Virus record (IMG/VR): IMGVR_UViG_3300013126_003045
Span: 1 to 49,478 of that record
Reading direction: 5' to 3' (one strand)
Origin: a virus
Length of the DNA stretch: 49,478 nt
Each line of letters begins with the position of its first letter. Position 1 is the stretch's first letter. The notes below the pieces were generated by a model that did not search any database, had not been told where the DNA came from, and saw only the letters and a list, made by a program, of their open reading frames with translations. A program made the position numbers and the translations under genes. Below, one piece after another: positions 1 to 7,226 of this stretch.

Positions 1-158
1 ACAATGGATTCATGGATCCCCCTCAGTGTATGCCTGATCAATTTAAATTGGAGAATACTATAGAAGCATATAAAAATTTCTATATTCAAGATAAAGTAAA
101 AGTTAAACGATTAGATTGGAAAAAATTAAACAATAAACCAGAATGGATAAACGAATAG
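1..158 (+). CDS. C-terminal end of an unrecognised phage protein (5' truncated)
   Basis: An open frame enters from the left edge (first complete codon at base 3) and stops with TAG at 156-158, leaving 51 residues. The visible part is rich in Lys, Asn and aromatics and ends in a W-x(10)-PEWINE-like tail. It carries the segment PPQCMPDQF near its start. I have an impression that similar tails occur in other T4-type phage proteins but cannot name the family. The following 52 nt hold only the promoter-like element of the next gene. It has the same strand and codon style as its neighbours, so it is probably real. Confidence 0.6.
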   Translation, partial: NGFMDPPQCMPDQFKLENTIEAYKNFYIQDKVKVKRLDWKKLNNKPEWINE

Positions 159-192
159 TTGAATAGGGGGTTGGTCTGATGGAACTTTATAA

Positions 193-206
193 TATGTATA
201 ATAAAA
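193..206 (+). promoter_or_regulatory. Late-promoter-like element ahead of GIY-YIG gene
   Basis: TATGTATAATAAAA, with the octamer TATAATAA at 197-204. Six nt separate the octamer from the ATG at 211. This is the G variant of the recurrent element; the element and start context are nearly the same as at the HNH gene (13050-13069). Confidence 0.5.
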
Positions 207-210
207 CGAT

Positions 211-828
211 ATGGTTAAAATTTATGTATTAGAGAAAAATGACATTCCATTTTATATCGGAAAAGCAAAAGATTCAACTAGAAGAAAACATGCCCATAGA
301 AGAATATTTGGTTTAGATATTCAATCTTACATTATAGATGAAGTGGAAGATTGGAAATTTTGGGAAAGTTATTGGATAGAACAATTTAAATGTTGGGGCT
401 TCAAATTAGAAAACAAAAATAATGGTGGTGGAGGTCCTTCAAGTTATACTGAAGAACAAAAACAAAAAATGAGAGGTCCACGCCCTGGAACTGGAAATAA
501 AATAAGCAAAACATTAAAAGAAAGAAATCATTCACAATATTACACAGAAGAAGTTAAAAATAAAATTAGCCAAGGTACCAAAGGAAAACCAAAACCATTC
601 TCAGATACACATAAAACAGCAATGGGTATAGCAAAACGTAAACAAGCTAAAACAGTTTTGCAATGTGATTTAGATGGTAATATTGTTAAAGAATGGGAGA
701 GTAAAGGTCAAGCGGCTTTATGGATAAAAGAACAAACAGGTAAAACAAGTAATTTGACTTCTCAAATAAAAGATTGTATATTGGGAAGACAAAAAACAGC
801 TTTTGGATATAAATGGAAATATAAATGA
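211..828 (+). CDS. GIY-YIG homing endonuclease with NUMOD-type DNA-binding tail
   Basis: A 205-residue free-standing homing endonuclease. The GIY-YIG module is at the N-terminus: the first motif reads IYVLE (residues 4-8) and the second FYIGKAKDSTRR (about 14-25), giving the catalytic Tyr and Arg expected of the family. An acidic region, WIEQF, near residue 57 can supply the metal-binding Glu. The middle (about 75-145) is Lys/Gly-rich with NUMOD3-like SDTHK/SQGTKGKPK segments. The C-terminus (about 148-205) has the NUMOD1-like pattern LQCDLDGNIVKEW followed by FGYKWKYK. Such enzymes cut phage DNA lacking the insertion and spread by repair. It sits between an unknown gene and the FAD oxidoreductase, with its own promoter-like element. 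A second GIY-YIG gene at 24904 has the same domain order. Confidence 0.9.
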   Translation: MVKIYVLEKNDIPFYIGKAKDSTRRKHAHRRIFGLDIQSYIIDEVEDWKFWESYWIEQFKCWGFKLENKNNGGGGPSSYTEEQKQKMRGPRPGTGNKISKTLKERNHSQYYTEEVKNKISQGTKGKPKPFSDTHKTAMGIAKRKQAKTVLQCDLDGNIVKEWESKGQAALWIKEQTGKTSNLTSQIKDCILGRQKTAFGYKWKYK

Positions 829-829
829 T

Positions 830-2143
830 ATGAATAAATACGATAAAAAAATTGTAATTGTAGGAAGTGGAGTTGCTGGTATTAGTGCAGCTACTAAATT
901 GGTAGATAACGGCTACCCTGGGGGACTTATAACCATAATCGATATGGGTAAAGATCCATACAATAGAAAACCTGAAGAAGTAATGACAGGCTTCGCAGGA
1001 GCTGGAGGATTTTCAGATGGAAAATTAACATATCATACTTCTATTGGAGGACAACTATCTAAATATTGCGGAGAAGACAAAGCATATGATCTAATGGATC
1101 AAGCTATCGATATGTGGAAACGCTTCCATCCAGACCCATCTAAAATCATGTACTCAAACCCAGAAGCTGAACCAGATTTTATTAAACCTTATTTTGGTCT
1201 TCGCTTATTCCCAGTATGGCATGTTGGCACTGACTACTTACACGAAATAGGAAAAAGATGGTACGATTATTTAGTTGATAAAGGTGTACAATTTATTTGG
1301 GAAACTAAAGTACATGCTATTGATTTTGAAAATTGCAGAGTATTAGGTAAATCTTTAATTGAAAATTTAGAATACGAACGTATATATGACAAACTCATTT
1401 TTGCAGTAGGTAAATCAGGTATTGATTTTGCCCAAGAATTAGCAAACGAATATGAACTTCCAGATGAACCTAAATCAGTACAAATTGGGGTTCGATTTGA
1501 AGCACCACAAAAACACTTCCAAAATCTAATTGACATTTCATATGACTTTAAGTTATATAGAAAATTTGATGATGAAGGTGTTTCATTACGTTCATTCTGT
1601 ACAAACAACAATGCTGCTTATGTTGCTGTAGAAGAAACATATGGAGATCATTCATATAATGGACATGCTAAGAAAGATGAAGCATATAGAAACAATATGA
1701 CTAACTTTGGTATCTTGATGGAAATTAATGGTATTGAAGACCCATTTACTTGGTCACGTAACGTTGTAAATAAATTACAATTCAATGGCACCGGTTTATA
1801 TTATAGCCCAACACGTACACCTTCAACAACATCTGAAGGTAATAATGTAACAGCATATCAAATTGAATTTTTGGATGGTGTAAGAGAGGTAATGGGTGGT
1901 TATTTTCAATATGTAGAGGATTTTATTGAAGATATGAAAAAAGTATTCCCAACATTACAAGATGACTGGGGGATCTATATACCCGAGGTAAAATATCTTT
2001 CACCAGAACCATTAGTAGATTATAAAGATCTTAGTTTAACTAAGTATTCTAACATACATTTCGTGGGTGATGCTTTAAGCGCTCGTGGTATTACAGTATC
2101 AGGTGCACAAGCAATTTATGTAGCAGAAAATTTATTAAAATAA
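830..2143 (+). CDS. FAD-dependent oxidoreductase (COG2509-like)
   Basis: A 437-residue flavoprotein. I take the ATG at 830, one nt after the stop of the endonuclease; a TTG at 803 is in frame but lies inside the preceding gene. The N-terminus has the Rossmann dinucleotide-binding motif IVIVGSGVAGISAA (about residues 8-21). A second nucleotide-fold strand, KLIFAVGKSG, occurs mid-protein, and the C-terminus has the FAD-closing pattern HFVGDALSARGITVSGAQA. Overall order and length resemble the uncharacterised FAD-dependent dehydrogenases of COG2509. No signal peptide is seen, so it acts in the cytoplasm. The substrate is unknown. Its place next to a secreted protein and virion genes gives no clear pathway; a redox role in host takeover is only a guess. 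Confidence 0.8.
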   Translation: MNKYDKKIVIVGSGVAGISAATKLVDNGYPGGLITIIDMGKDPYNRKPEEVMTGFAGAGGFSDGKLTYHTSIGGQLSKYCGEDKAYDLMDQAIDMWKRFHPDPSKIMYSNPEAEPDFIKPYFGLRLFPVWHVGTDYLHEIGKRWYDYLVDKGVQFIWETKVHAIDFENCRVLGKSLIENLEYERIYDKLIFAVGKSGIDFAQELANEYELPDEPKSVQIGVRFEAPQKHFQNLIDISYDFKLYRKFDDEGVSLRSFCTNNNAAYVAVEETYGDHSYNGHAKKDEAYRNNMTNFGILMEINGIEDPFTWSRNVVNKLQFNGTGLYYSPTRTPSTTSEGNNVTAYQIEFLDGVREVMGGYFQYVEDFIEDMKKVFPTLQDDWGIYIPEVKYLSPEPLVDYKDLSLTKYSNIHFVGDALSARGITVSGAQAIYVAENLLK

Positions 2144-2149
2144 AATATT

Positions 2150-3382
2150 ATGAAATCGTTATTATTTATATTTTTATTTATTCCTTTATCACTCATAGCA
2201 GGATTAACTAAATTAAGACCATCGCAGTGTAATGATACATTACCAGGATTAAACACCCCAATATATGCTAAAACTGTAACAGGAGCCCAGGCATATAAAT
2301 TTCAAATATATAATCCTAATAATGGAGACTTAGTTGAATATGAAAAAAATAGTGGAACAACATATGCTATTACATTCGGATACCTAGAATTGATTCCGTA
2401 CGCATACTATGCTACAACATATGAAGTTAGAGTCAAGGTTAAGGTCAATGATGTGTGGGAAGCAGATTACGGAGACATGTGTTATTTAACTACCCCCGCA
2501 GGATCAAAGGTAAGAGAGCAAGATAATGGTAAAACTGTTAATTATATGCACTATGAAAGAATATTCCTTGACCCATGTAACACCCCAGGAACCCAAGATT
2601 ATCAAATTAGATATAGAATAAATGGAACAACAACATATTACACAGCAACATTTGGGACTGAATTAACTCCATCACCATCTGATATTGAGTTTGAATTAGC
2701 TGATTTTAATAATATATCTTTATACGGAAAAACTTTAAGAGTATCTGTTAGAGTATTAATAAATGGTAATTGGACTCCTTGGGGGAATGAAAAGATAATA
2801 AAAATAGTTTCAAATCCACAAACTAGACTATGTGATGGAACATATTTAACAAGCATAGGTTATATAGATCATTGCGGAACATTTAGTGATCCATACATAA
2901 TTTCATCTACATCAACAATATTAAGTTCATATAATTTATTTGGTTTTTTGTTTTCAACATTTGAGGTTTCTAAATTAGATAATTTTGGTAATACTATCCA
3001 AACTGAAACATTAACTCGACAATTTTCTCAATACGGTGCTTTAGCTCGTTCTTTTAGGTTAAATATGATTTTACCATATTCATCTGGTGTTAATAATACT
3101 ACATTTAAAATTAAAGTTAAAACTAATTTAGGAGATTATGGTAATGAGTGTTATGTTAGAGTTCAAAATTCCATTGATCCTTCCCCCATAACAGCAACAC
3201 CAAACCCATTTTCAACTAAATTTTCCCTAAATGTTCAACCTGATTCCCTTATTAACATTTATGATATGAATGGCCAATTAGTCGAATCAAATTTATCCTC
3301 AGAAAATTTAGGAGAAAACTTGCCTAAAGGAGTATATTTTATTATATTAAACAAAAAAACAATAAAAGTTATAAAATTATGA
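2150..3382 (+). CDS. Secreted protein with T9SS type A (Por) C-terminal sorting domain
   Basis: A 410-residue exported protein. It opens with a clear signal peptide, MKSLLFIFLFIPLSLIAG. The mature part holds repeated beta-rich units of about 100 residues, each with a Cys and a pattern like LRPSQCNDTLP...IYAKTVTGA (about 22-115, 130-225 and 228-340), a layout common in Bacteroidota surface proteins. The last 65 residues match the T9SS type A sorting domain (Por_Secre_tail, TIGR04183): ATPNPFSTKF, then LINIYDMNGQLV, then LPKGVYFIILN and a basic end, VIKL. This domain directs proteins across the outer membrane of Bacteroidota and is then removed. It is unusual in a phage. The stop overlaps the next start as ATGA. 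Likely role: secreted or surface-attached effector made during infection; binding target unknown. Confidence 0.85.
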   Translation: MKSLLFIFLFIPLSLIAGLTKLRPSQCNDTLPGLNTPIYAKTVTGAQAYKFQIYNPNNGDLVEYEKNSGTTYAITFGYLELIPYAYYATTYEVRVKVKVNDVWEADYGDMCYLTTPAGSKVREQDNGKTVNYMHYERIFLDPCNTPGTQDYQIRYRINGTTTYYTATFGTELTPSPSDIEFELADFNNISLYGKTLRVSVRVLINGNWTPWGNEKIIKIVSNPQTRLCDGTYLTSIGYIDHCGTFSDPYIISSTSTILSSYNLFGFLFSTFEVSKLDNFGNTIQTETLTRQFSQYGALARSFRLNMILPYSSGVNNTTFKIKVKTNLGDYGNECYVRVQNSIDPSPITATPNPFSTKFSLNVQPDSLINIYDMNGQLVESNLSSENLGENLPKGVYFIILNKKTIKVIKL

Positions 3383-3909
3383 AAATAGGATTTTGTGGAA
3401 CAATGTCTGTAGGTAAAACTACACTAGTTAATGCTTTAAGAGAACTACCAGAATTTAAAGAATATGAATTTAAAACAGAACGTTCAAAATATTTACGTGA
3501 TTTAGGCATCCCATTAAATACAGATTCAACATTAAAAGGTCAATTTGTATTTTTAGCTGAACGTGCCTCTGAATTATTTCATAGTAATATCATTACTGAT
3601 AGAACAGTTGTAGATGTTATGGCTTTTACACGTTTAGCTGAATCAATACCATATTACATAGCAGATGAAATTTGTCAAGCAGCATCACATTTAATTAAAG
3701 AATACGATTACATATTTTATATTTCACCTAAAGGAGTTGAAATAGAGGATAATGGTGTTAGAACAACAGATGCAGAATATAGAAAAGATGTTGACAAAGA
3801 AATTAAAAATTTATTAAATAAATATGGTCATAAAAATCAAAGAATAGTTAAATTAACGGGTAGTGTTGAGGAAAGAGTACAGAAAGTTAAACAGACGTTA
3901 TTTTCGTAA
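3379..3909 (+). CDS. P-loop NTPase, AAA_28 / nucleotide-kinase-like
   Basis: A 176-residue cytoplasmic protein. The Walker A motif GTMSVGKTT lies at residues 7-15. A kinase-like DR motif sits at 74-75 (IITDRTVVDV), and the C-terminal half contains YDYIFYISP, a typical core strand before the lid region. This pattern fits the NadR/AAA_28-like ATPase group seen in many T4-type phages, or a deoxynucleoside or NMN kinase. Size is normal for such single-domain kinases. The start overlaps the stop of the upstream secreted-protein gene by 4 nt, indicating translational coupling. A promoter-like element follows its stop. The substrate cannot be told from the sequence. Confidence 0.7.
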   Translation: MKIGFCGTMSVGKTTLVNALRELPEFKEYEFKTERSKYLRDLGIPLNTDSTLKGQFVFLAERASELFHSNIITDRTVVDVMAFTRLAESIPYYIADEICQAASHLIKEYDYIFYISPKGVEIEDNGVRTTDAEYRKDVDKEIKNLLNKYGHKNQRIVKLTGSVEERVQKVKQTLFS

Positions 3910-3921
3910 TATTTATAAATA
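3910..3921 (+). promoter_or_regulatory. Late-promoter-like element (exact TATAAATA)
   Basis: The octamer TATAAATA at 3914-3921, inside ATATTTATAAATAAA, is identical to the T4 late promoter core. Twelve nt separate it from the ATG at 3934. Confidence 0.6.
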
Positions 3922-3933
3922 AACTATACTAAA

Positions 3934-4890
3934 ATGAAAAAAACCCGTTTACTCGAAATAGTACGTGAAGAAATCGCTTCTGCGTTAAATGAAAAACTAT
4001 TAAACGAAAAACCTAATATTGATGGCCCATTAGATTTTACTCTTAAATCTCCAAATAAACCCATTACTCCAGATAATATTAATCAAGGAGCTTTACAGAA
4101 AGCTATAGATAATGCGGTTGAAACTATTAAAAAAGAGTACCCTGAGTATAATTCAAATAAATTATCTAACCTTATAATGAAGGTCAACGGTAAAAAAGAA
4201 CTTAAAGCTGATAGTTTTTCACCTGAGATTTTAAAAGCTTTAAAAACTGTAAAAGATACTATTGAACAACAATATGATGTTTTTGGAGATCACCCTGAAG
4301 CAAAAGCTAAATTAACTCAATTTATAAAAGATTATAAAACTGAAATTAATCCTGAAGCTAAATCTCAACTAGAAAAATTTGCTTCTGGTGATAAAAAGTT
4401 TACGGATACTATAGGATATAATCAAACAGAAACAGCAACAGAAAAATCTTTGGGAATTAAACCTAAAAAAGCAGCTGATATCCTATCAACCAATTCTTCA
4501 ACTGAAAAAAAATCCCCCTCAGATAAACCTAAAAAAGAAAAACCAGAATCAACAGGTAAAAAAGGAAGACCAGCAGGAACTAAAACAGCTACTCGCACAC
4601 CAGGAGATGATGGATTTGATGATGTGTCATATTCAGATGAAGAAGTAGAAGACACCTACTATAAAGATGAAGATGAATTTACATCACCTAGTGAAGAAGG
4701 ACCTTCATCTGCAGAAATTACAGGTGATAAAACCGCAAAAGAATTAGGAGCTAAAGCAGAAAAAATGGCACAACTTCAAAAATTTATGAAGAAAATGAAA
4801 GATGAAGGTGTTGTGGGAGGTGATAATAAAATTTTAAATAAAGAAAAATATAAAGAAGAATTTGATAAGTTTAAAGCAGAATTAAAATAA
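3934..4890 (+). CDS. Hypothetical Lys/Glu-rich virion-region protein with N-terminal amphipathic helix
   Basis: 318 residues, not recognised by function. The N-terminus TRLLEIVREEIASALNE is an amphipathic helix followed by two LNE tripeptides, matching the (L/I)xE sites cut by T4-type prohead protease; related starts occur at 10013 and 43715. The middle is highly charged and probably disordered. It includes an AT-hook-like KKGRPAGTK near residue 210 and an acidic run around 225-260. The C-terminus is a Lys-rich helix. Composition and the N-terminal helix suggest an internal head or DNA-associated protein, but this is inference. It is a possible candidate for the missing small terminase only by position; nothing in its motifs shows that. 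Confidence 0.7.
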   Translation: MKKTRLLEIVREEIASALNEKLLNEKPNIDGPLDFTLKSPNKPITPDNINQGALQKAIDNAVETIKKEYPEYNSNKLSNLIMKVNGKKELKADSFSPEILKALKTVKDTIEQQYDVFGDHPEAKAKLTQFIKDYKTEINPEAKSQLEKFASGDKKFTDTIGYNQTETATEKSLGIKPKKAADILSTNSSTEKKSPSDKPKKEKPESTGKKGRPAGTKTATRTPGDDGFDDVSYSDEEVEDTYYKDEDEFTSPSEEGPSSAEITGDKTAKELGAKAEKMAQLQKFMKKMKDEGVVGGDNKILNKEKYKEEFDKFKAELK

Positions 4891-4917
4891 TTTAAAATTT
4901 AAACAAGTTAATATTTA

Positions 4918-5274
4918 ATGGTAAAAGATAAATCTATAACTTTAAATGTATCGCACCTAATTTTAGGTGCGATCATTTTACTCCTGTTATGGTTATTACT
5001 TAAACCAACTAAAGTAGATTTATCAAAATATGATAAACAAAAACAAGAAATTGATAGTTTAAATAATGTATTGGTAAATTTACAAAAACACCAACTTGAA
5101 TTAGATAAATCCATTTTATTTCATCAAAATAGAATAGATTCACTAAACAATGAAATAAGCAATACAAACCAGGAAATAACAGATATACGTGCTTATTATG
5201 ATAAGAAAATTAAAGACATTGGTAATTACACTCCTTCTCAGCTCAACGACTTTTTCGCAAAAAGATACAAGTAA
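4918..5274 (+). CDS. Membrane-anchored coiled-coil protein, candidate inner-membrane spanin
   Basis: 118 residues. One membrane helix near the N-terminus (HLILGAIILLLLWLLLKP, about 13-30) is followed by a long predicted coiled coil with LDSLNN-type heptads (about 35-95), and it ends in FFAKRYK. This topology (N-in, periplasmic helix) is that of an Rz-like inner-membrane spanin. The next gene starts inside its 3' end in another frame, as in the Rz/Rz1 pairs of other phages. The pair lies just upstream of the terminase gene. No endolysin or holin is in the window to confirm a lysis cassette. A perfect 24-base palindrome lies inside its first codons. Confidence 0.6.
   Translation: MVKDKSITLNVSHLILGAIILLLLWLLLKPTKVDLSKYDKQKQEIDSLNNVLVNLQKHQLELDKSILFHQNRIDSLNNEISNTNQEITDIRAYYDKKIKDIGNYTPSQLNDFFAKRYK
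4950..4973 (+). repeat. Perfect inverted repeat (hairpin) within coding sequence
   Basis: ATCGCACCTAA at 4950-4960 and its exact reverse complement TTAGGTGCGAT at 4963-4973, with two T between. It lies about 30 nt inside the spanin-like gene. The GC-rich ends contrast with the surrounding AT-rich DNA. Confidence 0.7.
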
Positions 5275-5626
5275 AATTTGTTTCGATTACAAAACTGCCC
5301 AAAAGATCGCTACTGATTTAACTAAAGGAGACGCTGCAATAAAAGAGTTAGAAAAAACTCAAAAATTGGTTTTGCAACTAAATGAGACTATAGTTGAAAA
5401 AGATAGTGTCATAAATGATTATATTAAAAAAGATAGTACTTGTGTAAAACAAGTAGCTACTTTTAATGAACTAAAACAAAAACAAACCAATATAATTACT
5501 GGTTTAGAAAAAGATGTTGAAAGCCTTAAAAGAGAAAACGAAAATCTAAAAACCGGAATTAAATGGGTTGGTGGAGGATTCGTGGGAGTATTAATCTCTT
5601 TACTTACATTATCATTAGTTAAGTAA
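5198..5626 (+). CDS. Exported coiled-coil protein with C-terminal membrane helix, candidate spanin partner
   Basis: 142 residues from the ATG at 5198; a GTG nine nt upstream (5189) is in the same frame. It has a signal-like N-terminus, MIRKLKTLVITLLLSSTTFS, then a polar coiled-coil region with two Cys (KICFDY and DSTCVKQ), and ends with a membrane helix (WVGGGFVGVLISLLTLSLV). It overlaps the preceding gene by 77 nt in a different frame. The export signal, coiled coil and overlap suggest that it works with that protein, as in two-component spanins. It lacks an obvious lipobox, and the C-terminal helix is not typical of outer-membrane Rz1, so another envelope function is possible. Confidence 0.6.
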   Translation: MIRKLKTLVITLLLSSTTFSQKDTSKICFDYKTAQKIATDLTKGDAAIKELEKTQKLVLQLNETIVEKDSVINDYIKKDSTCVKQVATFNELKQKQTNIITGLEKDVESLKRENENLKTGIKWVGGGFVGVLISLLTLSLVK

Positions 5627-5627
5627 T

Positions 5628-7220
5628 ATGGCTAACGAACTGAAACAAGCAATACGAGAAGAATATGTTAAATGTGCTGCATCACCAGCATATTTTATGA
5701 AAAAATATTGCTACATTCAGCATCCAAAACGTGGTCGAATTCAATTTAACTTATACCCATTTCAAGAACGTGTTTTAACATTATTTCAAGAAAATCCATA
5801 TTCAATTGTTTTAAAATCTAGACAGTTAGGTATTTCTACATTATCTGCAGGATATTCTTTATGGTTGATGATGTTCCATCAAGACAAAAACGTACTTTGT
5901 ATTGCAACTAAACAGGATACTGCTAAAAATATGGTTACAAAGGTTAAGTTTATGTACGAAAACTTACCTTCATGGTTAAAATTTCCAACCAAACCCGATG
6001 AAGCAAATAAGCTAACACTTCGACTACCAAATGGATCCCAAATTAAAGCAACTTCAGCATCAAGTGATGCAGGTCGTTCAGAAGCAGTTTCTTTGCTACT
6101 AATAGATGAAGCAGCATTTATCTATAATATAGGTGAGATATGGGCCTCAGCTCAACAAACCTTAGCTACTGGTGGAGGTTGTATTGCACTATCTACACCT
6201 TATGGTACAGGTAACTGGTTCCATAAGACATGGATTGCATCAGAAATGGGTGAAAATAGCTTTTTACCTATTCGTTTACCTTGGAGTGTACACCCTGAAA
6301 GAGACCAAGCATGGAGAGATCAACAAGATGCTGATTTAGGACCTAAAATGGCAGCACAAGAATGTGATTGTGATTTTAACACATCAGGTGATACTGTATT
6401 TTTAGCTGATGAAATTGATTTTTACGAAAAAACATATATAGCTGAACCACTTGAAAAACGTGGGATTGATCAAAATCTATGGATTTGGGAACCTGCGGAT
6501 TACTCGCGTAACTATTTAATTACAGCTGACGTTGCTAGAGGTGATGGAGCCGATTATTCTACATTTCATATAATTGATATTGAGACATATAAACAAGTAG
6601 GTGAATATAAAGGGCAAATTAGTACTAAAGATTTTGGTCATTTATTGGTAGCAATAGCAACTGAATACAATAATGCTTTACTTGCCCCAGAAAATTCTAG
6701 TATAGCTTGGTCAACTATTCAAACTATCCTTGATAGAGGGTATCATAATTTGTATTATTCACCTAAAGGAAATGCTTTAACAGTGGATAGCTATTTTGAC
6801 CCATATATGGACCATAGTAAAATGACCCCCGGATTTACAATGTCTTCTGCTACTCGTCCAATATCAATTGGGAAGTTTCAAGAAGCTATTAGAGATAGAG
6901 GAGCAATTATTCAGTCTGCTAGACTAATAGAGGAAATGAAAGTATTTATATGGAGAAATGGTAGACCAGAAGCACAATCTGGATACAATGATGATTTAAT
7001 TATGGGATTTTCTATAGCAGCATTTTTAAGAGAAACAGCATTTAAGCTAAGACAAAGTGGTATGGAAATGACCAAAAGTATGCTTAACAGTATAAGTACT
7101 AATCACCACGGATATTCTGGAGGATATTCATCACAACAACCAAATAAATATAACAATAACCCATTTAAAATAGATAACCCTTACTCAGATGGTCAAGAGG
7201 ATATCTCATGGTTAATATAA
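5628..7220 (+). CDS. terL: Terminase large subunit (T4 gp17-like)
   Basis: A 530-residue packaging motor that hydrolyses ATP to drive DNA through the portal and cuts the concatemer. The ATPase domain has Walker A KSRQLGIST (63-71), Walker B LLLIDEAAF (156-164, catalytic Glu at 161) and the coupling motif STPYGTGN (189-196). The nuclease domain shows the RNase H-like acidic triad: D301 in ITADVARGDGADYS, E355 in LLAPENSS and D455/456 in GYNDDLIMG, in the positions expected from D401, E458 and D542 of T4 gp17. It is about 80 residues shorter than gp17 and is followed 6 nt later by the portal gene. No small terminase subunit is recognisable in the window. Confidence 0.97.
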   Translation: MANELKQAIREEYVKCAASPAYFMKKYCYIQHPKRGRIQFNLYPFQERVLTLFQENPYSIVLKSRQLGISTLSAGYSLWLMMFHQDKNVLCIATKQDTAKNMVTKVKFMYENLPSWLKFPTKPDEANKLTLRLPNGSQIKATSASSDAGRSEAVSLLLIDEAAFIYNIGEIWASAQQTLATGGGCIALSTPYGTGNWFHKTWIASEMGENSFLPIRLPWSVHPERDQAWRDQQDADLGPKMAAQECDCDFNTSGDTVFLADEIDFYEKTYIAEPLEKRGIDQNLWIWEPADYSRNYLITADVARGDGADYSTFHIIDIETYKQVGEYKGQISTKDFGHLLVAIATEYNNALLAPENSSIAWSTIQTILDRGYHNLYYSPKGNALTVDSYFDPYMDHSKMTPGFTMSSATRPISIGKFQEAIRDRGAIIQSARLIEEMKVFIWRNGRPEAQSGYNDDLIMGFSIAAFLRETAFKLRQSGMEMTKSMLNSISTNHHGYSGGYSSQQPNKYNNNPFKIDNPYSDGQEDISWLI

Positions 7221-7226
7221 ATCGAT

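Noticed and set aside
803-829. TTG start for the FAD oxidoreductase
   Set aside because: The added nine residues lie inside the endonuclease gene and precede a proper ATG at 830 that directly leads into the Rossmann motif.
4491-4700. AT-hook and acidic tail of the 3934 gene as evidence of a small terminase subunit
   Set aside because: No helix-turn-helix or gp16-like oligomerisation pattern is visible; location near terL is not enough.
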